From assembly GCA_026400435.1 (NCBI GenBank), contig JAPLOZ010000003.1:1-36915 (forward strand): a stretch of DNA of 36,915 bases. Direction: 5' to 3'. Every line of letters starts with the position of its first letter. Positions within the stretch are counted from its first letter, which is position 1. Both the position numbers and the translations under genes were made by a program. The DNA is from Hyphomicrobiales bacterium (GTDB lineage: Bacteria; Pseudomonadota; Alphaproteobacteria; Rhizobiales; Rhizobiaceae). The notes below the pieces were generated by a model. The model did not search any database. It was not told where the DNA came from and was given only the letters and a program-made list of their open reading frames with translations. Positions 1 through 8,622 of the stretch are shown in pieces.

Positions 1-93
1 AAAACGCCTAGAGAAAATCGGCTTTCACTTTTCCTTGTTGATCAATGGCTTGGCGTCGGCCGATCTCCATTTCTTTCAGAGACGGCTCCATTT

Positions 94-879
94 TCAGATA
101 TCGAGATTTTCGATCACATCGATCAATTCGCCCAGGCGAAGAAATCTGTCAGAGATCGGCTCCAAGTACGTCAGCTCTTCAGCGAAGAGGGGATATTGGT
201 TTGCAACCTCGTTCCAGGCCTTGGGGCCTAAGGCTCTTGCAAACCCGCAACGCTTCGTCCGAACATCTCCTTGAGGCCGAACCTTGATCCGTACGTGGGT
301 GGCAATGTCGTGCCGCCCACGGCGGTCAACGCCATCGCGCACCGTCTCACCTTCTAGGAGACCTTTCAGAACGTAGCTGAACCATATGCCCTGCTGTTCC
401 CAGTTCCAATTGTGCGTGGTGCGGACAAAGACGGACTTACATCCTCTCTCCTTCACGGCGGTCTTGCCGGTGGCGGTCACAAAGGCGCCTTCTACCCAAG
501 ACTTGAGCCTATGCTGATGCATCATCGGGACATGAACGAGAATATGGCTGTGCAGGCCCACCGTCGCTTTTCGCTCCAGCACCCAGATCCAGGCGTGACC
601 AATATCTCTTTCGCTTAACCAATGCCGCATCAGTTCCAGAAACTGCCCATTGGCTTCGCCAACCTCCTTGTCGCCGACGACGCCCACCGTCGACCAGGCA
701 ATCGTGATGTGAACGTTCAAAACCTGTGACCGCAGATTGGCCAGCGATGCCGCGTGCCGGAGGTTCTGAAAGTCGATAGCTCGCAAGCCAGTAGATGCCT
801 CGTCGCGTGGCAGGGGTTCAGCCGCCATCGGCAAGTCTAAATTCGGGTTGTTTGGGTGAAGCGGCTGCTGAAGTTCCAT
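94..879 (-). CDS. HUH-motif replication/relaxase-like protein (putative Rep)
   Basis: The 261-residue protein carries the signature order of HUH endonucleases. A beta-strand motif I (NVHITIAW, residues 55-62) comes first, then Glu102 followed by the metal-binding pair His110-Ser-His112 in GLHSHILVHVP, then Tyr169-V-L-Lys172, a YxxK nicking-tyrosine motif. Such proteins nick one strand and join covalently to its 5' end to start rolling-circle replication, transfer or transposition; that role is inferred here. I chose the ATG at 879 because GGGAG lies about six bases upstream; a GTG at 930 is in frame but its AGGAGG abuts the codon. The gene is divergent from the nuclease gene at 1074 and sits in DNA that reads less GC-rich than the core genes. 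I recognise the motif set but no named family; a rolling-circle replication protein of an integrated phage or element is the best guess. Confidence 0.6.
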   Translation of the reverse strand: MELQQPLHPNNPNLDLPMAAEPLPRDEASTGLRAIDFQNLRHAASLANLRSQVLNVHITIAWSTVGVVGDKEVGEANGQFLELMRHWLSERDIGHAWIWVLERKATVGLHSHILVHVPMMHQHRLKSWVEGAFVTATGKTAVKERGCKSVFVRTTHNWNWEQQGIWFSYVLKGLLEGETVRDGVDRRGRHDIATHVRIKVRPQGDVRTKRCGFARALGPKAWNEVANQYPLFAEELTYLEPISDRFLRLGELIDVIENLDI

Positions 880-988
880 GACTAACTCCCGTCTCGTAGC
901 AGGAGTCAGATGGACCGGAGGCGGATGCACCCTCCTGCAACGGGATATAGCGTTTTCGAGCCTAAAACGGCACTTGGCCCTTCATTTA

Positions 989-1001
989 GCAATAATATTG
1001 C
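989..1001. repeat. Dyad GCAATA-A-TATTGC between divergent genes
   Basis: A perfect 6-bp inverted repeat around a single A lies in the 194-base spacer between the HUH gene and the nuclease gene. It contains TAATATTGC, one base away from the TAATATTAC nick-site nonamer of some ssDNA replicons that use YxxK Rep proteins. It could be an operator or a nick site; the sequence alone does not decide. Confidence 0.4.
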
Positions 1002-1034
1002 GCGGTCGCGTGCTCTTTGATTGATGTCTGAAGT

Positions 1035-1069
1035 GAACCCCTGACGTTTCTATCAAACTCAAGGGGTTC
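1035..1069 (+). promoter_or_regulatory. Inverted repeat overlapping the ribosome-binding site of the nuclease gene
   Basis: GAACCCC at 1035-1041 is exactly complementary to GGGGTTC at 1063-1069 across a 21-base loop. The right arm shares GGGG with the only Shine-Dalgarno-like stretch, AAGGGG at 1061-1066, before the ATG at 1074. In RNA the hairpin would hide the ribosome-binding site; in DNA it could be an operator. Confidence 0.5.
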
Positions 1070-1073
1070 CAAA

Positions 1074-2081
1074 ATGTCTCATTCACTCGTAGCCGTCGAG
1101 CCATCGAACGATACCGGCTTCGTACCCACGATCTCAGCCGACATCGCCAAACAGCACCACACACTGATCGCCTCGGACGACCGCTATCGTGCCGCCCTAC
1201 GCCTGCTGGCCGCACTTTGGCGCGAGGATGAAGGTCTGCCCATCGGCCGCTTAGTGGACCGTGAAGGCAAGGCCCACAACATCGGCAGCCGAATCCCCGA
1301 CAAGGCTGGGCGCGCCGGCCGCAACTTCATGTCGCCGGCCATCGCCGATCTGGCGTCGCGTGAGCTGATCTACCGCCAGAACGGCGCCCTCTATGACGCC
1401 ACCCGGCTGCGCACCAACCTTCTCGCCAGTCAGACGCTCTGCCTGAACCTGTTCGGCCCGGCGAAGCTGGATCCTCGCTTTGCCGACAAGATGATGGCCA
1501 ACCTGTTGCCTGACACCTTCCGGCAGGTGACCGGCGTCTCGTTCGAGTTCTCGCCCGGTCGCGGCGATCCGCGTTTCACGGGTGACTTCACGGCGGTCGA
1601 CATCTTCATCGCTGGCATCTCGCCGATCGGAGAGCGCACGTTCGTGTCGATCGAGATGAAATATGCCGAGGGCTGCAACGACGCCGTGCCGCGCAACATC
1701 AACCCGCGTCACGTGCAGATCGCCACTAACAGCGGCCTTATCACGAGGCCGACAGACAAGGCCCTGCTGGCGAACCCACTCCAGCAGCTCTTCCGCGAGC
1801 ACATGATGTCTCAGGCCATGATCGACAACGGCATGTTCGACAGCGGGCAGTTCATAGTCATCGTCCCTGCGGCCAGCAGGTCAGTTGCCGACGCGTGCAC
1901 CAGGTACCAGGAGCAGCTTGCGCCCCATCGCGAGGGCTTGGTCAGCTTTGGCGTGCTGGCTCTGGAACAGGTGATCGAGGCGATTGCCGGCGCCGGTCAG
2001 GAGACGTACGCGCAGCGACTCCATGCCCGCTACTGCGACTTCTCCCGCATCGAGTCGATCATTGCCGAAAAGGCAGCGTAA
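1074..2081 (+). CDS. Putative PD-(D/E)XK restriction endonuclease (PGN_0703-like)
   Basis: This 335-residue protein has a PD-(D/E)XK nuclease core. Asp176 lies in a hydrophobic strand (FTAVDIFIAG) and is followed 18 residues later by Glu194-Met-Lys196 in FVSIEMKYAEG, the E-x-K half of the motif; Glu158 could be the helical acidic residue. The layout resembles proteins annotated as PGN_0703-family putative restriction endonucleases, an assignment made from memory and therefore tentative. It would cleave DNA in the cytoplasm. No methyltransferase is visible, so a classical restriction-modification pair is not supported here. The ATG at 1074 is preceded by AAGGGG inside an inverted repeat. The gene ends about 140 bases from the 3' end of tRNA-Ser and is probably cargo of an element integrated there. 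Confidence 0.6.
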   Translation: MSHSLVAVEPSNDTGFVPTISADIAKQHHTLIASDDRYRAALRLLAALWREDEGLPIGRLVDREGKAHNIGSRIPDKAGRAGRNFMSPAIADLASRELIYRQNGALYDATRLRTNLLASQTLCLNLFGPAKLDPRFADKMMANLLPDTFRQVTGVSFEFSPGRGDPRFTGDFTAVDIFIAGISPIGERTFVSIEMKYAEGCNDAVPRNINPRHVQIATNSGLITRPTDKALLANPLQQLFREHMMSQAMIDNGMFDSGQFIVIVPAASRSVADACTRYQEQLAPHREGLVSFGVLALEQVIEAIAGAGQETYAQRLHARYCDFSRIESIIAEKAA

Positions 2082-2147
2082 CGCTCGCGCAGATCAAGTG
2101 CGTGGTCGGGCCTCAGTGGGGCTCGGCCACGTCGCCACAAAACTCCG

Positions 2148-2169
2148 AAGTGGGGACCAAAGTGGGGAC
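2148..2169. repeat. Direct repeats AAGTGGGGAC near the tRNA-Ser 3' end
   Basis: AAGTGGGGAC occurs at 2148-2157 and again at 2160-2169, a 12-base period. A shorter AAGTAAC motif also repeats between here and 2220. The repeats lie within 80 bases of the tRNA 3' end, where tyrosine integrases bind arm sites in integrated elements. That function is inferred from position. Confidence 0.5.
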
Positions 2170-2223
2170 GATAAAGTAACTCCACACTTTTCGATTTAAA
2201 AACAGATAGTTAAGTAACACCGT

Positions 2224-2313
2224 TGGCGGAGAGGGGGGGATTCGAACCCCCGATGGGCTTGCACCCATGCCGCATTTCGAGTGCGGTGCATTCAACCACT
2301 CTGCCACCTCTCC
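2224..2313 (-). tRNA. tRNA-Ser (anticodon CGA)
   Basis: The minus strand folds as a class II tRNA of 90 bases including an encoded CCA (2226-2224). The acceptor arm GGAGAGG (2313-2307) pairs with CCTCTCC (2234-2228), the discriminator base is G, and the T arm carries GGTTCGAATCC. The anticodon loop ACTCGAAAT gives CGA, which reads UCG serine codons, and the long variable arm is typical of serine tRNAs. Its 3' end faces the HUH/nuclease module, so it is a likely integration site for that element. Confidence 0.95.
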
Positions 2314-2499
2314 GCGGGGCGTGGTCGGCCTTGCGGCGCGCGGGACTAGATAACGGCGGACTTTCGAGGATACAAGGCCAATTCGCGCCCAATGGCCGGC
2401 AATCGCGCAGACCGCCTGATTTGCCGCGCCGGTCGGGCGGTTTGCCGTGACTGCTATTTCGCCGGCAAGCCGACGATTGCGCAATACCGGCGGGTTGCC

Positions 2500-2528
2500 T
2501 TGACTCGCCGGAATGCTTCGGTTAGGGA
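2500..2528 (+). promoter_or_regulatory. Candidate rplU-rpmA promoter
   Basis: CTTGACT (-35 TTGACT at 2500-2505) is followed after 17 bases by TAGGGA (2523-2528). The CTTGAC box matches alphaproteobacterial housekeeping promoters, while the -10 is weak by consensus. The rest of the gap between tRNA-Ser and rplU (2314-2653) shows only the hairpin at 2539 and no gene. Confidence 0.45.
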
Positions 2529-2538
2529 CAGCGCGCAT

Positions 2539-2573
2539 CCGGCGTGGGGTCTCTCCGCGCCGGTCGTGTTTTT
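2539..2573 (+). terminator. Terminator-like hairpin in the rplU leader (candidate attenuator)
   Basis: CCGGCG (2539-2544) pairs with CGCCGG (2558-2563). The stem extends inward through GGGG against CTCC and ends in a TCT loop, and the run TGTTTTT follows. It has the form of an intrinsic terminator but lies downstream of the likely promoter and 80 bases before the rplU ATG, so premature termination in the leader is possible. It could also end transcription from upstream. Confidence 0.5.
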
Positions 2574-2653
2574 AGAACCCGCAGACTGACAAAAAGACGG
2601 CCGGAAAGCTTCCGAGCATTCCATAAGGCCGACCGAACAGCGAAAGGCAAAAA

Positions 2654-3376
2654 ATGTTCGCAGTCATCAAAACGGGCGGCAAGCAGTATCGTGTTGTCGC
2701 CAATGATGTGTTGAAGATCGAGAAGGTTGCCGGCGACGTCGGCGACATCGTGGAAATTGGCTTTGTGCTGGCGCATGGCGAAGGCGATTCCGTCACCCTC
2801 GGCGCTCCCTTTGTCGACGGCGCGCTGGTGACGGCCGAGGTTGTCGCGCAGGGTCGCGCCGGTACGGTCATCGCTTTCAAGAAGCGCCGCCGCCAGAACT
2901 CGAAGCGCCGCCGCGGCCATCGCCAATACGAGACGACGGTGCGCATCGACGAGATCCTGATCGGCGGAGCAAAGCCTGCGAAGAAGGCTGCCGCCAAGAA
3001 GGAAGTTGCGGCGGAAGCCGCCCCGGCCAAGAAGGCGAAGGCGCCTGCTGCGGAAGCCGCTCCGGTGGCGGCGTTTGCCGACGTAGCGCCCAAGGCGAAG
3101 GCCCCCAAGGCGAAGGCCGAGGTTGTCGACGACATCTCCCTGATCTCCGGCATTGGTCCGGTGCTGAAGGACAAGATGACGGAAGCGGGCTACGGCACGC
3201 TGACGTCGATCTCGAAGCTGAAGAAGGCCGACATCGCCAAGCTGGACGAGGAGCTTTCGCTCGGCGGCCGCATCGAGCGCGACGAATGGGTGGCCCAGGC
3301 GAAGGAACTCTTGGCCGGCAAGCCGCCGCGCGCGCAGATCGACAAAGATGCTGCGTCCGCCAAGGAATCAGAGTAA
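2654..3376 (+). CDS. rplU: 50S ribosomal protein L21 with C-terminal extension
   Basis: The first ~100 residues are a canonical L21 (start [14 protein letters not shown], basic [16 protein letters not shown] near residues 76-91), which binds 23S rRNA in the large subunit. The protein runs to 240 residues where L21 is normally about 103. The extra part is an Ala/Lys-rich linker (about 105-155) followed by a compact helix-hairpin-helix-like domain ([15 protein letters not shown] to [11 protein letters not shown]). Rhizobial L21 proteins are known to be longer than usual. The ATG at 2654 is preceded by GAAAGG. rpmA follows 26 bases later as in most bacteria. The frame is intact through the linker, so the extension does not look like a frameshift. 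Confidence 0.95.
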   Translation: MFAVIKTGGKQYRVVANDVLKIEKVAGDVGDIVEIGFVLAHGEGDSVTLGAPFVDGALVTAEVVAQGRAGTVIAFKKRRRQNSKRRRGHRQYETTVRIDEILIGGAKPAKKAAAKKEVAAEAAPAKKAKAPAAEAAPVAAFADVAPKAKAPKAKAEVVDDISLISGIGPVLKDKMTEAGYGTLTSISKLKKADIAKLDEELSLGGRIERDEWVAQAKELLAGKPPRAQIDKDAASAKESE

Positions 3377-3402
3377 AGAAGAGCGACTGAAGGAGTTCAA
3401 CC

Positions 3403-3672
3403 ATGGCACACAAGAAAGCCGGCGGTTCGTCGCGCAACGGTCGTGATTCCGAATCCAAGCGCCTTGGCGTGAAGAAGTTCGGCGGCGAAGCCGTCATTCC
3501 CGGCAACATCATCGTGCGTCAGCGCGGTACAACCTGGCATCCCGGCGTCAACGTCGGGATCGGCAAGGACCACACGCTGTTCGCCCTCGAGGCCGGTGCC
3601 GTTGCTTTCCGCAAGAAAGCCAATGGCCGTACCTATGTGTCGGTAAATCCGATGCCGATCGCCGCGGAGTAG
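3403..3672 (+). CDS. rpmA: 50S ribosomal protein L27
   Basis: This is an 89-residue L27, the usual length, starting [16 protein letters not shown]. Its flexible basic N-terminus reaches the peptidyl-transferase centre in the ribosome. [20 protein letters not shown] is the family signature in the body of the protein. A clear ribosome-binding site, GAAGGAG, sits 9 bases before the ATG. It is the second gene of the rplU-rpmA operon and is followed by two hairpins, the second a strong intrinsic terminator. No N-terminal leader needing cleavage, as found in Firmicutes, is present. Confidence 0.98.
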   Translation: MAHKKAGGSSRNGRDSESKRLGVKKFGGEAVIPGNIIVRQRGTTWHPGVNVGIGKDHTLFALEAGAVAFRKKANGRTYVSVNPMPIAAE

Positions 3673-3686
3673 CCGGTTCCGCACCA

Positions 3687-3720
3687 AGACACCGGCGCCC
3701 CATCTCGGGAACCGGTGTCT
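3687..3720 (+). repeat. Hairpin downstream of rpmA
   Basis: AGACACCGG (3687-3695) pairs perfectly with CCGGTGTCT (3712-3720). No T run follows. It lies between the rpmA stop and the intrinsic terminator and may protect the 3' end of the mRNA. Confidence 0.6.
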
Positions 3721-3741
3721 GGCAGAACCAGGAAAAGGATC

Positions 3742-3779
3742 AGGGGAGATGGGCCGCCATCTCCCCTTTTTCTTTTTAT
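3742..3779 (+). terminator. Rho-independent terminator of rplU-rpmA
   Basis: An 11-bp perfect stem, AGGGGAGATGG (3742-3752) with CCATCTCCCCT (3757-3767), closes a GCCG loop and runs into TTTTCTTTTT. It separates the ribosomal operon from the acetyltransferase gene 15 bases further on. Confidence 0.9.
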
Positions 3780-3794
3780 TCTGGAGGGACTGCC

Positions 3795-4388
3795 ATGATT
3801 GCCGACAAGGACGACAGCGAAGACGAAAGTCTGTTCATCGACCGCGCGGCGATCGTCACGCCGCGGCTGGTCATGCGAGCGCCGCGCGAAAGCGACATCG
3901 CTGAACTCGTGCGTCTCGCCGACAATCGCCAAGTGGCGCAGATGCTTGCGCGCATGCCGCATCCGTATGGAGAAACCGAGGCGCGCGCCTTCATCGCCAT
4001 GTCGGCGCTGAGGAAGCCCGGTGTCACCTACGCCCTCACTCTCGCAGATCCGATTTCGGGCACCGGCGGCTTCGTCGGATGCGCGGGGCTGAATGTGAGG
4101 GACCGCGGCCTGGAGCTCGGCTACTGGATCGGCCAACCCTATTGGCGGCGCGGCTTCGCAACCGAGGCAGCGCACGCACTGGTCGATCTCGCCTTCCGCG
4201 CGACCCGCATATCGGTGCTGCATGCCTCGGCGAGGGTGATCAACCCGGCGTCGCGCCGGGTCATCCAGAAATGCGGCTTCCAGTACGCTGGACAGGGCAT
4301 GATGCACTCGCTCGTCACCGGCCAGGTGCCGGTCGAGCGCTACCGGCTCGACCGCAGGACATGGGAAAGCCTGAGGAACTGGTCATGA
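3795..4388 (+). CDS. GNAT family N-acetyltransferase (RimJ/RimL type)
   Basis: The 197-residue protein matches the RimJ/RimL branch of GNAT acetyltransferases. The N-terminal strand TPRLVMRAPRESDIAELVRLADN (from about residue 19) is typical, GYWIGQPYWRRGFATEAA (about 114-131) is the acetyl-CoA-binding motif A, and NPASRRVIQKCGFQYAG is the C-terminal motif B. The family moves acetyl from acetyl-CoA to an amine, often a protein N-terminus or small molecule; the substrate here is unknown. GGAGGG precedes the ATG. The gene lies between rpmA and obgE in rhizobia, but a terminator upstream and about 100 bases downstream suggest it is transcribed on its own or with obgE. Confidence 0.9.
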   Translation: MIADKDDSEDESLFIDRAAIVTPRLVMRAPRESDIAELVRLADNRQVAQMLARMPHPYGETEARAFIAMSALRKPGVTYALTLADPISGTGGFVGCAGLNVRDRGLELGYWIGQPYWRRGFATEAAHALVDLAFRATRISVLHASARVINPASRRVIQKCGFQYAGQGMMHSLVTGQVPVERYRLDRRTWESLRNWS

Positions 4389-4453
4389 CGAAAGCGGAGG
4401 CCGACGGGAGAGCCTGTTGGATGCGGGCACTCGCGCCGGCCGTTTGTTTGCGA

Positions 4454-4470
4454 TAGAGCATGCCCCGAAA
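4454..4470. repeat. Partial copy of a Rhizobiales palindromic repeat
   Basis: TAGAGCATGCCCCGAAA resembles the left arm of the AGAGCAT...ATGCTCT element present in full at 11419-11472. No matching right arm is found before obgE at 4492, so this looks like a truncated or decayed copy. Confidence 0.4.
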
Positions 4471-4476
4471 CCATAA

Positions 4477-5529
<1,053 letters not shown>

Positions 5530-5538
5530 GGTCTGTCC

Positions 5539-6678
5539 ATGAATGCCCAGTCGCTGCGTCGGTACAAACGTATCACGGTGAAAATCGGCTCCGCGTTGCT
5601 GGTCGACCGCGCGACCGGGCTGAAGCGGGAATGGCTGGCGTCACTGGTCGACGACGTAGCCGCTCTCGTTGAAAACGGCGCCGAAGTGCTGGTCGTCTCG
5701 TCGGGCGCGATCGCACTTGGCCGCACCATTCTCGGTCTCGGCAAGCGGGCGTTGAAACTGGAGGAAAGCCAGGCGGCGGCAGCCGTTGGCCAGATCGCGC
5801 TTGCCGGCGCCTGGTCGCAAGAGCTTGGCCGCAAGGGACTGAAGTCCGGGCAGATCCTGCTCACCCTCGGCGATACCGAGGAACGACGCCGCTATCTCAA
5901 TGCGCGGGCCACCATCGGTACGCTCCTCAAGATGAAGGCGGTGCCGATCATCAACGAGAACGACACGGTGGCGACTTCCGAAATCCGCTACGGCGACAAT
6001 GACCGCCTGGCGGCCCGGGTGGCGACGATGATGGGCGGCGACCTGCTGGTGCTGCTCTCAGACATTGACGGGCTCTACACGGCGCCGCCGGCATTCGATC
6101 CCAACGCGAGGTTCCTGCCGGTCGTCGAGCGCATCACACCCGAAATCGAGGCGATGGCCGGGGCAGCCGCCTCGGAACTGTCGCGCGGCGGCATGCGCAC
6201 CAAGCTCGACGCGGGCAAGATCGCCACGACTGCCGGCACTGCCATGATCATTACCTCAGGTGTGCGCCAGAATCCGCTCGCCGCGATCGAGCGCGGCGAG
6301 CGTTTCACGCTGTTTAACCCAAGCCGCACTCCGGTCTCGGGCTACAAGAGCTGGATTGCGGGCCAGTTGGAGCCGGCCGGGATGCTGACCGTCGATGCCG
6401 GCGCGGTGCGTGCGCTGATGTCGGGCAAATCGCTCCTGCCTGCCGGCGTGAAGCGCGTCAGCGGCCGTTTTTCGCGGGGCGACACGGTGGCTGTGCTGGC
6501 GCCGGAGGGACACGAGATTGCGCGAGGTCTTGTTGCCTATGACGCAGCCGATGCCATAAGGATCGCCGGGCTGAAGAGCGCAGAGATCGACGCCGTACTC
6601 GGCTACCAGGCGCGTTCTGCGATGGTTCACCGCGACGATCTTGTGGTCAGCCACGGCGGCGAGGAAGCGAAAGGGTGA
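5539..6678 (+). CDS. proB: Glutamate 5-kinase
   Basis: ProB phosphorylates L-glutamate to gamma-glutamyl phosphate, the first and feedback-controlled step of proline synthesis. The 379-residue chain has an amino-acid-kinase domain ([10 protein letters not shown] near residue 14, VSSGAIALG near 54, [12 protein letters not shown] near 137, [18 protein letters not shown]) and, after about residue 285, a PUA domain ([24 protein letters not shown]). The length is normal for two-domain ProB. It is nine bases behind obgE and three bases before proA, indicating cotranscription and coupling of the two enzymes that pass the labile acyl phosphate. Confidence 0.97.
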   Translation: MNAQSLRRYKRITVKIGSALLVDRATGLKREWLASLVDDVAALVENGAEVLVVSSGAIALGRTILGLGKRALKLEESQAAAAVGQIALAGAWSQELGRKGLKSGQILLTLGDTEERRRYLNARATIGTLLKMKAVPIINENDTVATSEIRYGDNDRLAARVATMMGGDLLVLLSDIDGLYTAPPAFDPNARFLPVVERITPEIEAMAGAAASELSRGGMRTKLDAGKIATTAGTAMIITSGVRQNPLAAIERGERFTLFNPSRTPVSGYKSWIAGQLEPAGMLTVDAGAVRALMSGKSLLPAGVKRVSGRFSRGDTVAVLAPEGHEIARGLVAYDAADAIRIAGLKSAEIDAVLGYQARSAMVHRDDLVVSHGGEEAKG

Positions 6679-6681
6679 ACC

Positions 6682-7968
6682 ATGCTGACGTCGCATGAAC
6701 AATCCGGCAGGGATACCGCCACGCTGATGGCGGCGATAGGCCGCAAGGCGCGCGCCGCTTCGCGCCCGCTCGCCATCGCAAGCACGGCAGCCAAGAACAC
6801 GGCGCTCGCTGCCATGGCGAACGCGATCGAACGGAGCGAAACTGCGATCCTCGACGCCAATGCAATCGACTTGGCCAATGGCGAGGAAGCCGGGCTGACG
6901 CCGGCAATGATGGACCGGCTCAAGCTGACCCGCGAGCGCATAAGGGCGATGGCGGACGGCGTCCGCGAAATCGCCGCGCTCCGGGATCCGGTCGGCGAGG
7001 TTATCGCCGAATGGGACCGGCCGAACGGCCTGCATATCGAACGCGTACGCACCCCACTTGGCGTCGTCGGGGTGATTTACGAGAGCAGGCCAAACGTGAC
7101 AGCCGATGCCGGTGCGCTGTGCCTCAAGGCCGGCAACCCGGTGATCCTGCGCGGCGGATCGGATTCGCTCAACTCCTCGTCGGCCATTCATGCCTGTCTC
7201 GTCGAAGGGCTCGGTGCGGCGGGATTGCCTGAGGATGCGATCCAGCTCGTTCCCACCACCGACCGCGCGGCGGTCGGTGAGATGCTCGCGGGCCTGAACG
7301 GCAATCTCGACGTCATCATTCCACGCGGCGGCAAAAGCCTCGTCGCCAGGGTTCAGGCGGAGGCGCGCGTGCCGGTATTCGCGCATCTGGAAGGCATCTG
7401 CCATATCTACATCGACCGCTCTGCGAATCTGGACATGGCTGTCGAGATCGCCGTCAACGCCAAGATGCGCCGTACCGGAATCTGCGGCTCGGCGGAGACG
7501 TTGCTGGTCGACCGTGCGGTCGCGCCAACGCATCTGGCGCCAATCCTCGAAGCGCTGGATGTGGCCGGCTGCGAAATCCGCGGCACCGAGGAAGTGCGCG
7601 CTGCATTCCCGAAAGCGAAACCCGCGACAGATCAGGACTGGCATACCGAATACCTCGACGCGATCATCTCCGTAAAACTTGTCGCCGGCGTCGGCGAGGC
7701 GATCGAGCACATCGAAACCTGGTCGTCGCACCACACCGAAGGCATCGTCGCCGAGGATGCAGCGGCGGTCGAGCGGTTCTTCAACGAGATCGATTCGGCC
7801 ATCCTGCTCCACAATGCCTCGACCCAGTTCGCCGATGGCGGCGAGTTTGGCATGGGTGCGGAAATCGGCATCGCGACCGGCAAGATGCACGCGCGCGGGC
7901 CTGTCGGCGTGGAACAGCTTACCTCGTTCAAGTATCGCGTCCGCGGCTCAGGGCAAACCAGGCCGTGA
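6682..7968 (+). CDS. proA: Gamma-glutamyl phosphate reductase
   Basis: ProA reduces gamma-glutamyl phosphate to glutamate-5-semialdehyde with NADPH, the second step of proline synthesis in the cytoplasm. The 428-residue protein has the aldehyde-dehydrogenase fold with [15 protein letters not shown] near residue 126, the NADPH-binding [11 protein letters not shown] near 152, and the catalytic Cys268 in [28 protein letters not shown] near the C-terminus is the family signature. It starts three bases after the proB stop. Length is ordinary for the family and no disruption is seen. Confidence 0.97.
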   Translation: MLTSHEQSGRDTATLMAAIGRKARAASRPLAIASTAAKNTALAAMANAIERSETAILDANAIDLANGEEAGLTPAMMDRLKLTRERIRAMADGVREIAALRDPVGEVIAEWDRPNGLHIERVRTPLGVVGVIYESRPNVTADAGALCLKAGNPVILRGGSDSLNSSSAIHACLVEGLGAAGLPEDAIQLVPTTDRAAVGEMLAGLNGNLDVIIPRGGKSLVARVQAEARVPVFAHLEGICHIYIDRSANLDMAVEIAVNAKMRRTGICGSAETLLVDRAVAPTHLAPILEALDVAGCEIRGTEEVRAAFPKAKPATDQDWHTEYLDAIISVKLVAGVGEAIEHIETWSSHHTEGIVAEDAAAVERFFNEIDSAILLHNASTQFADGGEFGMGAEIGIATGKMHARGPVGVEQLTSFKYRVRGSGQTRP

Positions 7969-7992
7969 CCGAACCCGGCCGACGGACCTGAC

Positions 7993-8622
7993 ATGCCGAC
8001 CAATCCGACGGCCAGCATCGACCAGCGCTATCTCCGCATGCCGTATGTGGAGAAGGGCATGGCCGTCGGGCTGTTTGGCGGTTCTTTCAATCCGCCGCAC
8101 GGGGGCCACGCGCTGGTCGCCGAGATCGCTCTGAGACGGCTGGCGCTCGACCAGCTCTGGTGGATCGTCACGCCCGGCAATCCGCTCAAGTCGAGTCGCG
8201 AACTGGCGCCGCTGCGCGACCGTCTGAAGCTTTCGGAATCGCTGGCGCGCGATCCCCGCATCAAGGTGACGGCCTTCGAGGCGAAGTATCACGTCCGCTA
8301 CACTGCCGACACGCTGGCCTTGGTGCGTGCAAGGAACCCAGGCGTCAACTTCGTCTGGGTGATGGGCGCCGACAACCTGCGCGACTTCCACCGCTGGCAG
8401 CGCTGGCGGCAGATCGCCACGACCTTTCCCATCGCCGTCATCGACAGGCCGGGCGCGACGCTGTCCTTCCTGTCGTCGGCGGTGGCAAAGACGTTCGACT
8501 ACGCGCGGATTGACGAGATCGATGCGCCGAGGCTCGCCCGGATGAAGGCGCCAGCCTGGACCTTCATCCATGGCCCGCGCTCGTCGCTGTCCTCGAGCGC
8601 CATCCGGGCGCTGGGCAAATAG
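7993..8622 (+). CDS. nadD: Nicotinate-nucleotide adenylyltransferase
   Basis: NadD joins ATP and nicotinate mononucleotide to form deamido-NAD in NAD biosynthesis. The ATP-binding motif GLFGGSFNPPHGGH begins near residue 26, VMGADNLRDFHRW lies mid-chain, and the C-terminal SSLSSSAIR corresponds to the ISSTxIR motif. The start at 7993 gives 209 residues; an ATG at 8059 behind GGAGAAGG would remove 22 residues and still keep the nucleotide-binding loop, so the start is uncertain. It ends the obgE-proB-proA-nadD run and its stop abuts the stop of the opposing LysR gene. The rsfS and rlmH genes that often follow nadD in Rhizobiales are absent. Confidence 0.95.
   Translation: MPTNPTASIDQRYLRMPYVEKGMAVGLFGGSFNPPHGGHALVAEIALRRLALDQLWWIVTPGNPLKSSRELAPLRDRLKLSESLARDPRIKVTAFEAKYHVRYTADTLALVRARNPGVNFVWVMGADNLRDFHRWQRWRQIATTFPIAVIDRPGATLSFLSSAVAKTFDYARIDEIDAPRLARMKAPAWTFIHGPRSSLSSSAIRALGK

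Noticed and set aside
6256..7890. 544-codon minus-strand frame opposite proB and proA
   Set aside because: proB and proA are intact and tightly spaced. The opposing peptide has no recognised features.
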